Assembly: GCA_947290775.1 (NCBI GenBank)
Contig: CAMYPM010000005.1
Location: forward strand, 29,575-93,574
From: an uncultured Bacteroidales bacterium
GTDB taxonomy: Bacteria; Bacteroidota; Bacteroidia; Bacteroidales; Porphyromonadaceae
DNA length: 64,000 nt
Reading direction: 5' to 3'
Position numbers and translations under genes: made by a program. Below, piece after piece: positions 1 to 9,265 of this stretch. Positions within the stretch are counted from its first letter, which is position 1. The number at the start of each line of letters is the position of its first letter. The notes beneath the pieces are model-generated. The model saw only the letters and a list, made by a program, of their open reading frames with translations, did not search any database and had not been told where the DNA came from.

Positions 1-387
1 GGTTTGCTAGCACACTCAGACGGAGATGTCGCTTTGCATGCACTGTGTGATGCTCTATTGGGGGCAGCTTCCTTGAGAGACATTGGATATCACTTTCCAC
101 CTTCAGAAGAGGCTTATAAAGACATCAGCAGTAAGATCCTTTTAGCTAAGGTGGTAGCTTTAGTTAAGCAGCAGGGGTGGTTAGTAGCTAATGTGGATAT
201 TACTATTATGGCAGAACGCCCCAAACTAAAGGGCTATATCGAGTTGATGCGTCATGCTCTCTCTGAGATAGTCGGTTCGGATACCCTTATCTCAGTAAAG
301 GCAACGACTTGTGAGGGACTAGGTTTTGTGGGTAGAGAGGAAGGAATAGCTACTTTTGCAACTGCTTTACTATACAGAAACGAATAA
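1..387 (+). CDS. ispF: 2-C-methyl-D-erythritol 2,4-cyclodiphosphate synthase (5'-partial)
   Basis: This enzyme cyclises CDP-methylerythritol 2-phosphate, releasing CMP, in the non-mevalonate isoprenoid pathway in the cytosol. The reading frame is already open at base 1, so roughly the first 30 residues, including the metal-binding DxH of strand 1, lie outside the window. Visible are the helix HSDGDVALHALCDALLGA, the DIGYHFPPSEEAYKDISS segment and the C-terminal ATTCEGLGFVGREEGIA block, all typical of IspF. The TTG at position 4 is internal and not the true start. The stop codon touches the purB start codon, so the two are probably co-transcribed. Confidence 0.95.
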   Translation, partial: GLLAHSDGDVALHALCDALLGAASLRDIGYHFPPSEEAYKDISSKILLAKVVALVKQQGWLVANVDITIMAERPKLKGYIELMRHALSEIVGSDTLISVKATTCEGLGFVGREEGIATFATALLYRNE

Positions 388-1737
388 ATGAAGATGATGA
401 ATTTAAGTGAATTGACTGCAGTAGGTCCTGTAGATGGCCGATATGGAAATAAAACAGAGCGTTTGAGAGCCTATTTTTCAGAGGCAGCCTTGATACGTTA
501 TCGTGTACGTGTAGAGGTGGCATACTTTCTTGCATTGAGTGACGTTGTACCGCAGCTTAAGGGCAAATTGAGTGACACTGACAAGCAAAAGATCAATGCT
601 ATTGCTGTGGAGTGTGACGATGCGGCTGCTCAGCGTGTAAAAGAAATTGAGAAGGTAACCAATCATGACGTAAAGGCCATTGAATACTATATAAAAGAGC
701 AGTTTGAGCGTTTGAATCTTACTGAATATAGTGAGTTTGTACATTTTGGACTTACCAGTCAGGATATCAATAATACAGCTTTCCCGTTAATGTTGCGGGA
801 AGCTATGGAAGCGGTTTATCTACCTACGTTAGAAGAGGTCATAACCACGTTAGAGTCTTTGGCTAAGGAGTGGGCTAATATTCCCATGTTAGCTCATACC
901 CATGGCCAGCCCGCCTCTCCTACCCGCTTAGGAAAAGAAATAGAGGTCTTCGCCTATCGTCTTCGTTGTCAGCAAAAGGAGCTCAAGCAGGTCCCTATTA
1001 CGGCTAAGTTTGGGGGAGCCACAGGTAACTTTAATGCACACCATGTAGCGTACCCTAATATAGATTGGAAAAGCTTCGCACAACGCTTTGTGGGCTCTTT
1101 AGGCTTGCATCGCGAAGAGCTGACTACACAGATCTCCAACTACGACTATCTGGCAGATCTGTTCCATTCTATGGAACGCATCAATACCATATTAATTGAC
1201 TTAGCTCGTGATGTATGGAGCTATATATCCATGGGCTACTTCCGTCAGAAGATAAAGGCCGGTGAAGTTGGATCTTCAGCTATGCCACATAAGGTCAATC
1301 CGATTGACTTTGAGAATGCAGAGGGCAATCTGATGCTGGCGAATGCCCTGCTTGAGTTCTTAGCCCGTAAGCTACCGATTTCTCGTTTGCAGCGTGATTT
1401 GACTGACTCAACGGTGATACGCAATGAGGGTATGCCTATTGCCTATACTTTAATCGCTTTGGAGAGTTTGAAAAAGGGATTGGGCAAGTTGATTGTAGAT
1501 GAAAAGAGCATCTCGCAGGATCTATCTCGCAACTATGAAGTGGTTGCTGAGGCAATTCAAACCATTTTGCGTCGCGAGGGGTATCCGCACCCATATGAAG
1601 CGCTTAAGGAGTTGACCCGCACCGGACAGGCAATGGATGAGGCTACGATACGTGCATTTGTAGAAGGCTTAGCATTGAGTGATCAGGTAAAGAACGAAAT
1701 AATGAGCATAACGCCTCTAAATTACGTAGGAATCTGA
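388..1737 (+). CDS. purB: adenylosuccinate lyase
   Basis: PurB splits SAICAR in purine synthesis and adenylosuccinate in AMP synthesis, releasing fumarate each time. The 449 residues match the E. coli-type enzyme from the N-terminal LTAVGPVDGRYG, through the histidine region AHTHGQPASPT, to the superfamily signature around residues 293-308 (GSSAMPHKVNPIDFEN). Ser296 lies in the flexible catalytic loop. The C-terminus ends at SITPLNYVG, about ten residues shorter than the E. coli protein. The ATG directly follows the ispF stop; Met3 and Met4 are alternative starts. Confidence 0.97.
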   Translation: MKMMNLSELTAVGPVDGRYGNKTERLRAYFSEAALIRYRVRVEVAYFLALSDVVPQLKGKLSDTDKQKINAIAVECDDAAAQRVKEIEKVTNHDVKAIEYYIKEQFERLNLTEYSEFVHFGLTSQDINNTAFPLMLREAMEAVYLPTLEEVITTLESLAKEWANIPMLAHTHGQPASPTRLGKEIEVFAYRLRCQQKELKQVPITAKFGGATGNFNAHHVAYPNIDWKSFAQRFVGSLGLHREELTTQISNYDYLADLFHSMERINTILIDLARDVWSYISMGYFRQKIKAGEVGSSAMPHKVNPIDFENAEGNLMLANALLEFLARKLPISRLQRDLTDSTVIRNEGMPIAYTLIALESLKKGLGKLIVDEKSISQDLSRNYEVVAEAIQTILRREGYPHPYEALKELTRTGQAMDEATIRAFVEGLALSDQVKNEIMSITPLNYVGI

Positions 1738-1746
1738 TTTTATTAG

Positions 1747-1754
1747 TACTTTTG
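1747..1754 (+). promoter_or_regulatory. -7 promoter box for the RluB-type gene
   Basis: TACTTTTG fits the Bacteroidetes -7 consensus TAnnTTTG and lies 57 bases before the GTG start at 1811. I see no good TTG -33 element at the usual spacing, so the call rests on the -7 box and its position. Confidence 0.45.
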
Positions 1755-1810
1755 TAGAAAGTAGATATACATACCGATGTAGACAAGTTGTTCGTTCTCA
1801 TCTAAATGGT

Positions 1811-3265
1811 GTGAGTGGACTCAGTTCCTCGGTAGTAAGAGATAATAAGCCGAGACCAACCGGAGAAAAGATACGTATGCTTGACGAAAACGCACCTAAA
1901 GAGTCCTCTCAATACAATAAGGTGCACCCCGAATTCCTCACTCGAGATGAGCTAAGGGAAGAGGAAGGTCTTCCTAAAAAGAATCGCAAGAGGGTCAGAG
2001 TAACCAATAATCCATCGCAGGAAGCTGTGATTAACACACAGGATAAAACGTCCGGTGGTAGAACAGTACTTAGTACCTTGGATGGCAAGGCAAAAGAGAC
2101 TATCCCTAGTGATCTCTTTGACCCGATTGAAAAAGGCACTGATAGACGCAATAATTCTCGAAATAATGAGGGAAAAACTCGTGAGACGTTTTCGCACAGA
2201 CGTTCTGCAGTAGCTTCTCGAGTTGTCTCCGCCAGTCCCGCTTCTTTCAATAGAGAAACTGCAGACCTTGATAGAAATCAGTCGTCTTACGCCTCAGGGC
2301 ATCGGTATCCGGCTAAGAAGCCCGGTACGTCCAGTGCTATACGTCGTGAGGCAGATCGTACCTATGGAGTGAGTGATGGAGAGTATAACGAGTCTCATGG
2401 GTACGCAGGTCGTAGAGTGGCTGACAATTCTTTTGATAGAGCGAGACAACCCTTCAAGAAAAACACAAAGAAGAAAAAGCAAAAACTTCATATTCAACCG
2501 GCTGCCGAGAAGGTTATTTCCTACCCGGAGTTTAACGTTGAGAAAAGTGATCCGATACGTCTCAATAAATATCTCTCAAATGCAGGTCTATGCTCTCGCA
2601 GAGTAGCAGATCAGATGATCGCAGAAGGGAGGGTTGCCGTTAATGGCGAAATCGTAACAAAGCTTGGTACAACGGTAACGCGCATGGATCGTATTACTTG
2701 TGATGGTAAGGAAATGTCCATTGAGCGCAAGGTGTACGTCTTACTGAATAAACCTAAAAATTGCGTTACCACAGTAAGTGATGAACAGGGGCGTACGACC
2801 GTGATGGATATAGTGAAGAATGCCTGTGAGGAGAAAATATTTCCTGTGGGACGTTTAGACCGAAATACTACCGGTGTACTGTTGCTTACCAACGATGGCG
2901 ATTTGGCAGCCAACCTTTTGCATCCCTCACAGCTAAAGAAAAAAATATACCAGGTGTCGTTAGATAAGCCTGTATCAGTGGAGCATATGAAGCAGTTGGC
3001 AGAGGGTATCAAACTGGAGGATGGTGAAATACATGCTGATGCAATCAGTTATATAGATGAGGATAATCTGGCTCTTGTGGGAATAGAGATACACTCCGGA
3101 CGCAATAGGATTGTAAGGAGGATGTTTCAGCACTTGGGCTACCATGTGCGTTCTTTGGATCGAGTCTACTTTGCCGGACTAACAAAGAAACGCTTGCCTC
3201 GGGGGCATTGGCGTTATTTAACTGAGACGGAAGTTATAAATCTTAAGATGGGGCGATTTGATTAA
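1811..3265 (+). CDS. RluB/RsuA-family rRNA pseudouridine synthase with long basic N-terminal extension
   Basis: This family isomerises specific uridines in rRNA. An S4 RNA-binding domain lies around residues 249-292 (RLNKYLSNAGLCSRRVAD). The synthase domain carries GRLDRNTTGVLLLTNDG, with Asp350 as the catalytic aspartate, and later SGRNRIVRRMFQHLGY. Residues 1 to about 245 form a long low-complexity region rich in Arg, Lys, Ser and Asn that ends in a lysine cluster. It is probably disordered and may bind RNA; such tails occur in Bacteroidetes RluB proteins. The start is uncertain: GTG at 1811, or ATG at 1877 (Met23), which has GGAGA upstream. The exact rRNA target (RluB, RluE or RluF type) cannot be fixed from sequence alone. 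Confidence 0.88.
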   Translation: MSGLSSSVVRDNKPRPTGEKIRMLDENAPKESSQYNKVHPEFLTRDELREEEGLPKKNRKRVRVTNNPSQEAVINTQDKTSGGRTVLSTLDGKAKETIPSDLFDPIEKGTDRRNNSRNNEGKTRETFSHRRSAVASRVVSASPASFNRETADLDRNQSSYASGHRYPAKKPGTSSAIRREADRTYGVSDGEYNESHGYAGRRVADNSFDRARQPFKKNTKKKKQKLHIQPAAEKVISYPEFNVEKSDPIRLNKYLSNAGLCSRRVADQMIAEGRVAVNGEIVTKLGTTVTRMDRITCDGKEMSIERKVYVLLNKPKNCVTTVSDEQGRTTVMDIVKNACEEKIFPVGRLDRNTTGVLLLTNDGDLAANLLHPSQLKKKIYQVSLDKPVSVEHMKQLAEGIKLEDGEIHADAISYIDEDNLALVGIEIHSGRNRIVRRMFQHLGYHVRSLDRVYFAGLTKKRLPRGHWRYLTETEVINLKMGRFD

Positions 3266-3287
3266 CAATATCATCAGATAGAAATCT

Positions 3288-4685
3288 ATGAAAAGAACTA
3301 TGATTAAGGAGCTGTTTGACAAAGCTCCAATAAATACGGATGTCTGTGTGAAAGGGTGGGTGCGTACCCGCCGTGGCAATAAAAATGTCTCTTTTATAGC
3401 TGTTAATGACGGTTCTACTATACACAATCTTCAGATAGTGGCTGAAAATGCCCACTTTGATGCGAAGCTAATGACTCAGCTCACCACAGGAGCATCGCTT
3501 TGTGCCGTAGGAAAATTAGTGGCTTCTCAAGGGGCAGGGCAGAGCATAGAGCTTCAGGCAGAAGAAATTACTCTCTATGGAGCAGCAGATCCCAATGAGT
3601 ATCCTTTGCAAAAGAAGGGACATTCACTTGAGTTCCTTCGAGATATTGCGTATCTGCGTCCGCGTACCAATACGTTTGGGGCTATTTATCGTATAAGGCA
3701 CAATATGTCCATAGCGATACACACCTTCTTCCATAATAAGGGTTTCTATTACGTGCATACTCCTATTATCACCTCGAGTGATGCAGAAGGAGCCGGGCAG
3801 ATGTTTAGAGTCACCACTTTGGATTTAGAGCGACTTCCCAAAAAGCAGAACGGAGTAGTTGATTACAAGAAAGATTTCTTTGGCAAGCCTACTTCGCTCA
3901 CGGTATCCGGGCAGCTTGAGGGCGAGTTAGCTGCATTGGCTTTAGGCGGTATTTATACTTTTGGTCCAACATTCCGTGCGGAGAACTCCAATACCCCTCG
4001 TCACCTTGCGGAGTTTTGGATGATTGAGCCTGAAGTGGCTTTCTATGATATACACGATAACATGGATTTGGCGGAAGAGTTTACCAAGTATTGCGTGCAG
4101 TGGGCTTTGGATAACTGTGCCGATGATTTGGCCTTCCTCCAAGAGCACTTCGACAAGGAATTGATCGAACGCTTAAATTTTGTACTGAAGCACCCCTTTG
4201 AACATATTACCTACACAGAGGGAATTACTATTTTAGAGAAGGCTATTGAGCAGGGTGTGACTTTTGAATTCCCCGTTTATTGGGGAGCTGATCTCTCCAG
4301 TGAGCATGAGCGTTATCTTGTGGAGAAGCACTTCAAGAAACCTGTAATCATGACAGACTATCCGAAGGATATAAAGGCCTTCTATATGAAGCAGAACGAT
4401 GACGGCAAGACGGTGCGTGGCATGGACGTACTCTTCCCGATGATCGGTGAGATTATTGGCGGAAGCGAACGTGAAGCGGACTACGATAAGCTGTTGCAGC
4501 GAGTACAAGAGTTGCATATTCCTGATAAGGATATTTGGTGGTATCTGGATACTCGTCGCTTTGGGTCAGTGCCGCATAGTGGCTTCGGATTGGGATTTGA
4601 GCGTCTCCTCCTCTTTGTAACCGGAATGACCAATATCAGGGACGTGATTCCTTTCCCAAGAACACCGAATAACGCTAATTTCTAA
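3288..4685 (+). CDS. asnS: asparaginyl-tRNA synthetase
   Basis: This class II synthetase charges tRNA-Asn. It has an N-terminal OB-fold ([20 protein letters not shown]), the class II motif 2 region [20 protein letters not shown] and motif 3 [16 protein letters not shown] near the C-terminus. At 465 residues it has normal length. [11 protein letters not shown] and the ending [11 protein letters not shown] point to AsnRS rather than AspRS. The ATG at 3288 is taken; Met5 is also possible. It follows the RluB-type gene by 22 bases and ends at a clear terminator. Confidence 0.97.
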   Translation: MKRTMIKELFDKAPINTDVCVKGWVRTRRGNKNVSFIAVNDGSTIHNLQIVAENAHFDAKLMTQLTTGASLCAVGKLVASQGAGQSIELQAEEITLYGAADPNEYPLQKKGHSLEFLRDIAYLRPRTNTFGAIYRIRHNMSIAIHTFFHNKGFYYVHTPIITSSDAEGAGQMFRVTTLDLERLPKKQNGVVDYKKDFFGKPTSLTVSGQLEGELAALALGGIYTFGPTFRAENSNTPRHLAEFWMIEPEVAFYDIHDNMDLAEEFTKYCVQWALDNCADDLAFLQEHFDKELIERLNFVLKHPFEHITYTEGITILEKAIEQGVTFEFPVYWGADLSSEHERYLVEKHFKKPVIMTDYPKDIKAFYMKQNDDGKTVRGMDVLFPMIGEIIGGSEREADYDKLLQRVQELHIPDKDIWWYLDTRRFGSVPHSGFGLGFERLLLFVTGMTNIRDVIPFPRTPNNANF

Positions 4686-4716
4686 ATTAAATAGAGTTTA
4701 CGGAGGTATATACTTT

Positions 4717-4750
4717 AAGAGAGTCGCCCTTTGGGTGGCTCTCTTTCTTT
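4717..4750 (+). terminator. rho-independent terminator after asnS
   Basis: A 13-bp stem (arms 4717-4729 and 4733-4745, two G-U pairs) with a TTT loop is followed by a T-rich tract. It ends the purB to asnS transcript. Confidence 0.85.
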
Positions 4751-5065
4751 TATTTACGGATCAGAAATTTGACCTCTTTGTACAATTACTCTCTCTCTTA
4801 TCCGCAATTGGATTTGCCCACCTATGCGAGTACTTCCTCACTCTTTATCCTTAGTGCCTTGTAGTAGGGGAGTCAAAAGGCTAACTGTGATGTATTGATG
4901 CAGGGGAAAAAAGATACAGATCTATTGGATGAAAGGTATAGATATTTTGTCTGAAAGATATAAATCTATCGCATGAAAGATATACATGTTTTCTTTCCAA
5001 TTGATTCATTGTACTTGTGTCTTTTGCTACAGCCGGACAGGAGCTTGGGGTAGGGAGTCAGGCGG
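4751..5065. other. convergent intergenic region carrying a 22-bp repeat array
   Basis: No coding potential is apparent between the asnS terminator and the end of the reverse-strand methyltransferase. The only structure seen is the repeat array at 4908-4995, described separately. Confidence 0.6.
4908..4995. repeat. 22-bp repeat array A (four direct units)
   Basis: Four contiguous 22-base units start at 4908, 4930, 4952 and 4974. The shared core is AAAGRTAYARAT followed by a T-rich half. Units are about 60-75 percent alike and keep an exact 22-base register. None is clearly inverted, unlike arrays B, C and D. There are no unique spacers, so this is not CRISPR. Confidence 0.75.
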
Positions 5066-6304
5066 TTAGTGTGGGGTAACATGAATCAGTACAGGTGTTT
5101 GTGCTACTTGCGTGGCTATTAAGCGCACAGCACTTCCTTCACGTAGATGGAGTGTTTTGTAAAGAGCAGCTCGAGTAAGCGGAAAGTTCTTCACGGTAAT
5201 ATCGGCCTCATGCCAACGACCTTTCAGCTGCTTGTGTAATCCGGATTTCCAAGGAAGCACCTCCTCTGTGTGATAGATACGCCCGGGAAACGCTTCGCAG
5301 CACTCTTTTGAGGTGTACAAGTGGCTGTCTGTTGCAAGCTTCTGGACGTTATATCGTGTGGAAAGTAGTTTGAAGGCACCAGCTTTGAGCAGAGCTGGAT
5401 GGGGCAAATAGAGCCACGGCCCGATCTCTTCCGCTATAGTCGCCTGAGCTTCACGCTCTTCTTTAATGGAGCATGAGAAGAGAGAGACCTTCGCCCCCTC
5501 TTTCGAATAAATATGAATGTGGAGCGGTATCTGCTCGGGAGTGCATGTCGAGACCTCAATAGACTCAATATAGAGAAGAAGTTCTTTTACTTCATCTCCA
5601 ACGGCTTGTATGGAGATATGAGACGCTTGTGGAAGACTGTGTAACAGAGCCTCAATATCTAACATGGGCGAAAGTTTGAGAAGTATGCGCCCTTGATAAT
5701 TGAGACTTTTCAATAGATCCACTACCTCAAGAGGGTTGGGTAGAGTGTCCTCTAAAAGGAATGTCTTCCGTCCACCGGCATCCCGTCGGGCCGGGTCTAA
5801 GTAGAGTAGGGTTTGGGTATTTAAGCGGAGCTGTTTGAGCGCTTCTATACTATTTGAATGGTGTAATGTATGGGCAGAACCTATATTTAATCGGCTGATG
5901 TTGTACTCCGCTGCTGCGTATAGAAGTGGATCAAGCTCAAAATAGTCGGCACAGTGAGCATCACGGCTCATGTAGTAGAAGTCTATTCCCAATCCCCCTG
6001 TCCCATCAATCAAATGTGTGTCCCGACTCACATATTTTGCCTTATGCTTTGCTAAAACCTCGCTTGAAGCTTGTTGAAAAGCCACCTCTGTAGGTATAAA
6101 AAAGGGTGCTTCTGCAAAGGAGGGAAACTTATGTTGCCAGCGTTTCCATAGTGCTACTCTTCGGGCAACAAAGGGGCGAAAGGCATGTGAAAGAGCACTT
6201 TTCCCCAGTAGAATCCTATCCGGAGACATCTCCTTGAGTTCATTGCATCGTTGTATGATCTCTTCTATTTCCTCTTGCGTGGGTATATAGCCGGTGGTAT
6301 TCAT
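5066..6304 (-). CDS. THUMP-like domain class I SAM-dependent methyltransferase
   Basis: A 412-residue protein conserved in Bacteroidetes. The SAM-binding fold begins with LIDGTGGLGIDFYYMS (motif I); an acidic residue that would hold the SAM ribose lies in DYFELDPLLYAAA, and LLYLDPARRD is the motif IV region. The C-terminal part resembles the THUMP-like domain and ends in a small beta-rich segment. RNA is the likely substrate by family resemblance; the target is unknown. It is transcribed alone, convergent with asnS and divergent from prmC, with its own TAACTTTG box upstream. Confidence 0.8.
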   Translation of the reverse strand: MNTTGYIPTQEEIEEIIQRCNELKEMSPDRILLGKSALSHAFRPFVARRVALWKRWQHKFPSFAEAPFFIPTEVAFQQASSEVLAKHKAKYVSRDTHLIDGTGGLGIDFYYMSRDAHCADYFELDPLLYAAAEYNISRLNIGSAHTLHHSNSIEALKQLRLNTQTLLYLDPARRDAGGRKTFLLEDTLPNPLEVVDLLKSLNYQGRILLKLSPMLDIEALLHSLPQASHISIQAVGDEVKELLLYIESIEVSTCTPEQIPLHIHIYSKEGAKVSLFSCSIKEEREAQATIAEEIGPWLYLPHPALLKAGAFKLLSTRYNVQKLATDSHLYTSKECCEAFPGRIYHTEEVLPWKSGLHKQLKGRWHEADITVKNFPLTRAALYKTLHLREGSAVRLIATQVAQTPVLIHVTPH

Positions 6305-6328
6305 TGATCATATTCTTGTGCGATGCTG

Positions 6329-6336
6329 CAAAGTTA
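6329..6336 (-). promoter_or_regulatory. -7 promoter box for the THUMP-like methyltransferase
   Basis: The reverse strand reads TAACTTTG 25 bases before the ATG at 6304, matching TAnnTTTG. No convincing -33 element was found. Confidence 0.5.
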
Positions 6337-6453
6337 CATAAGTTTTAGCTGCTGCCTTAGGAATTAATATGGCTCAGAAGGTTTTGTTGGCTCGGCAGAA
6401 CGCTTAGCCATATCGAGAGCAAGATGAGATGCAGAGGTATCAAGTAAAGGTAG

Positions 6454-6461
6454 TAACTTTG
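6454..6461 (+). promoter_or_regulatory. -7 promoter box abutting the prmC start
   Basis: TAACTTTG ends five bases before the prmC ATG at 6466. With normal -7 geometry transcription would begin at or within a base or two of that ATG, implying a leaderless or nearly leaderless mRNA. Confidence 0.5.
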
Positions 6462-6465
6462 TTAT

Positions 6466-7365
6466 ATGGAGCAAACCGGAATAGCAGGAACCCTTTGCAA
6501 GGAGGTAGAGCAGCATCTTCTTGGCGTTTATCCTCCGCAAGAGGCAGCTGCCATCTCAGTGGCACTCATGTGCTCTATTTGCCACATGAGCCGAAGTGAG
6601 TGGTATATACAGCGTGCAGAGTATGTACTAAGTAGTGCCCAAGTTAATAGATTGAAGGAGGCGGAGGCTCGTCTCAAGGCGGGCGAACCGCTTCAGTATG
6701 TAGTGGGAGAAGCGCCTTTTGGTCCTTTCGACTTATCGGTTGGCCGGGGCGTGCTCATCCCTCGTCCGGAGACGGAGGAGCTATGCAATCGCATTGTGGA
6801 AAAGCATGTTTTGGAGTCATCCCCTCGTATCTTAGACTTAGGTACAGGCTCAGCTGCCATACCCCTTTATCTGGCCTATTACCTGAAAGATAGTTACATC
6901 TATGGGGTAGAAAAGAGTAGTGCGGCTCTCGGCTATGCACATATAAATGTAACTCGCTATGAGCATGCTATTAAAGGCGCAGTAAAGCTTATTGAGGGCG
7001 ATATGACTCAACCGGACTCCTTCATTCAGCAAATAGAGCCACTTGACATTTTGGTGAGTAATCCTCCCTATGTGGCAGAAGCGGAGCGAAAAAGCTTGGC
7101 ACAGCATGTATTGTCATATGAGCCGCAGGAAGCTCTCTTTGCTTTTCCTCATCAGGATGATTTGTATTACTTTCGTGCTATTACAGCCCTACTGCCTTTG
7201 CTGCCAAAGCGTTTGCCCTTCTCACTCTATTTAGAGATAAATTCCCTTCTTGCGGAGGAGACGCTTTCACTATTTCGGGCTACGCAGCTTTTCTCGGATT
7301 TGCAGTTGATAAAGGATCTCTCCGGCAAACAGCGTTTCGTTATGGGAATAATTAGCAATTCGTGA
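6466..7365 (+). CDS. prmC: peptide chain release factor N5-glutamine methyltransferase
   Basis: PrmC methylates the glutamine of the GGQ motif in release factors. An N-terminal helical domain precedes the SAM fold (ILDLGTGSAAIPLYLA) and the substrate motif NPPY beginning at Asn199 (VSNPPYVAEAE). At 299 residues it has family length. No other in-frame Met occurs before residue 35, so the ATG at 6466 is needed for a full N-terminal domain. The stop overlaps the start of recX. Confidence 0.93.
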   Translation: MEQTGIAGTLCKEVEQHLLGVYPPQEAAAISVALMCSICHMSRSEWYIQRAEYVLSSAQVNRLKEAEARLKAGEPLQYVVGEAPFGPFDLSVGRGVLIPRPETEELCNRIVEKHVLESSPRILDLGTGSAAIPLYLAYYLKDSYIYGVEKSSAALGYAHINVTRYEHAIKGAVKLIEGDMTQPDSFIQQIEPLDILVSNPPYVAEAERKSLAQHVLSYEPQEALFAFPHQDDLYYFRAITALLPLLPKRLPFSLYLEINSLLAEETLSLFRATQLFSDLQLIKDLSGKQRFVMGIISNS

Positions 7366-7838
7366 TGAAGAAAGAGAAATCAGAGGAGCAACACAGACTG
7401 GATGCAGAGGCTTATTGTGCAAAAGCAGAGCGCTCTCCTCAGGAGGTGACCCGGTGGCTTATGCGCAGAGAATTGAGTAGAGAGCAAATAGCTGTAATTA
7501 TGTCTCATCTGACCGAACAGGGGTTTATCAATGAACGACGCTATATTTCTCTTTATGCCAGTGACAAACTCCGATTCAATGGTTGGGGGCCCTATAAAAT
7601 AAAGTTCATGCTCTACGAAATGGGACTTGATAGGGAGCTTGTGAATGCGCTTGTTCCTCAGGTGATGGAGGAGGAGGGGGCTCTTGATATACTCCGAGGT
7701 ATTTTGCAGCGGAGAATTGAAACCCTCGATGAGGCTACACCTGACCAGATAGAGCGTAAGGTTATTCAGTGGGCAGTGAATAGAGGATTTTCTTTGAAGG
7801 ATGTGTATGCCATTCTTAAAGAACTACAAGCTGAGTGA
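7365..7838 (+). CDS. recX: RecX family regulatory protein
   Basis: RecX proteins bind and restrain RecA filaments. The sequence shows the three-helix RecX repeats (VTRWLMRRELSREQIAVIMS, then QGFINERRYISLYASDKLRF). The ATG at 7365 overlaps the prmC TGA (TGATG); a GTG one codon earlier (7362) is also open. The overlap suggests translational coupling. recA is not in the window. RecX is often weakly conserved, so the family call is firmer than the function. Confidence 0.85.
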   Translation: MKKEKSEEQHRLDAEAYCAKAERSPQEVTRWLMRRELSREQIAVIMSHLTEQGFINERRYISLYASDKLRFNGWGPYKIKFMLYEMGLDRELVNALVPQVMEEEGALDILRGILQRRIETLDEATPDQIERKVIQWAVNRGFSLKDVYAILKELQAE

Positions 7839-8514
7839 GCTCATAGAACCGTTGCGCTATTTCCTTTTCCCAAGAAGGTGTGCGGCTTGTGGTAAACTAT
7901 TGAGTAGGGCAGAAACAGTGCTCTGCGTCCGCTGTTTGGGACATTTGATTCCATTTACATTTACGCAAAGCGTTTGGCAGAAGCGTTTTGAGGAGCTTCC
8001 CGAAGTGGTAACCGCTTTCATGGGCGGATTTATATTTGAGGAGGAGGGTGTTTGTCGGGAACTAATCCATAGCATTAAGTATCAAGGAAATCGAGAGGGT
8101 GGACTCTATTTGGGTATGCTACTAGCTCGGCTTTGGAACTTGCGTAGAGAAGACTATGATTGTATTGTCCCCGTTCCACTCCATCCGCACAAGCTGCTTC
8201 ACCGGAGGTACAATCAAGCCGAGATTATTGCCCGCGGTATTTCACTAGAGACCTCCATTCCACTCATCGCACATGCGCTTAGGCGTAGACACTATGAGCA
8301 AAGCCAAGCCGGTATGCACCGAGAGGAGCGCTTAACCCGTATGAAAGGGGCCTTTGCAATAGGACGTGACTCGGTTCCGGCCGGTAGTAGAGTGCTTTTG
8401 TTAGATGATGTGCTTACTACCGGAGCTACCCTTACTGCAGCGGCTAAAGCAATGGCAGAAACAAAGGCAAAGCAGATAGTTTTACTGGCAGCATCTGTGG
8501 ATATGCCTGAGTGA
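7801..8514 (+). CDS. ComF family amidophosphoribosyltransferase-like protein
   Basis: An N-terminal double zinc-ribbon-like segment (FPRRCAACGKLL, LCVRCLGHL) is followed by a type I phosphoribosyltransferase domain with the PRPP loop VLLLDDVLTTGATL. ComF homologues take part in DNA uptake in competent bacteria, but this family is widespread and its role here is inference; dprA elsewhere in the window fits. The start overlaps recX by 38 bases. The second Met (7807) is equally possible. Confidence 0.87.
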   Translation: MCMPFLKNYKLSELIEPLRYFLFPRRCAACGKLLSRAETVLCVRCLGHLIPFTFTQSVWQKRFEELPEVVTAFMGGFIFEEEGVCRELIHSIKYQGNREGGLYLGMLLARLWNLRREDYDCIVPVPLHPHKLLHRRYNQAEIIARGISLETSIPLIAHALRRRHYEQSQAGMHREERLTRMKGAFAIGRDSVPAGSRVLLLDDVLTTGATLTAAAKAMAETKAKQIVLLAASVDMPE

Positions 8515-8596
8515 AGAAAGCTGTTTTTCCTCAAAAATATTCTTTTTTCATATCCCTCAAAAGACTTGGTAGATGTTTCATTCTTCATTATTTTGC

Positions 8597-8604
8597 TACC
8601 TTTG
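8597..8604 (+). promoter_or_regulatory. -7 promoter box for the yceD-rpmF-fabH-era block
   Basis: TACCTTTG matches TAnnTTTG and lies 90 bases before the yceD start, leaving a leader of about 85 bases. No convincing -33 element was found. Confidence 0.5.
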
Positions 8605-8693
8605 CAAGGAATATAGCGATAAGACTTCCTACTGAAGCTTTAGGAGCGTATGAGGTATGGAGCGTTTCTTATTGATATACAGAACAATGAGCA

Positions 8694-9188
8694 ATGAAAG
8701 GTAATAGGAATCGTATCGTACTGAGCGGACTTCCCGAGGGGCACTTCTCTGAGCAATTTACTCTGGAGAATGCTGTCTTCGCACGTGAAAATCCTTTCGA
8801 TATTTATGGCGGAGAGGTGGAGGCTTTCGTAGAGGGCGATCGTACGGGCAATGTATTCCAATTGAACATAGCATTAAGAGGCTTTGTGAAAACGATATGT
8901 GACCGATGCGCCGATGATCTTGATTTGCCTATTAATGCCTCTTATCCCTTTGTGGTTAAGTTTGGTCAAACTACGGATTTGGACGATGTAGAGGAGCTCA
9001 TTGTTTCCATGGACGACCCTGTACTGCCCATGGACGACTTGCTCTATCAGTTAGTGGTACTCTCTATCCCTATGAAGAGGGTGCACGCAGATGGCGAGTG
9101 TAATGCTGATAGTATGCGTTATTATGCGCAACAGGAAGAAGAGGAACGCAAAAGAGGACTTTTGCTTGATGAGAATGAGGATAACTAA
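8694..9188 (+). CDS. yceD: YceD/DUF177 family protein
   Basis: This 164-residue protein belongs to the DUF177 family, which almost always precedes rpmF. The conserved centre is visible: KTICDRCADDLDLPI, with the CxxC pair, followed by an acidic C-terminal half. In E. coli and in plastids the family is linked to 23S rRNA processing or accumulation; I infer a similar ribosome role here. It leads the yceD-rpmF-fabH-era block. Confidence 0.88.
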   Translation: MKGNRNRIVLSGLPEGHFSEQFTLENAVFARENPFDIYGGEVEAFVEGDRTGNVFQLNIALRGFVKTICDRCADDLDLPINASYPFVVKFGQTTDLDDVEELIVSMDDPVLPMDDLLYQLVVLSIPMKRVHADGECNADSMRYYAQQEEEERKRGLLLDENEDN

Positions 9189-9265
9189 TTACCTCGTAAC
9201 TCATAAAAAATAAGAGTATATACATATAATATAAAGAATAGAAAAAGTAAGCTAAACGCAGAGAT

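Noticed and set aside
4908..4995. CRISPR-like array
   Set aside because: Units abut without unique spacers, are too divergent, and no cas gene is present in the window.
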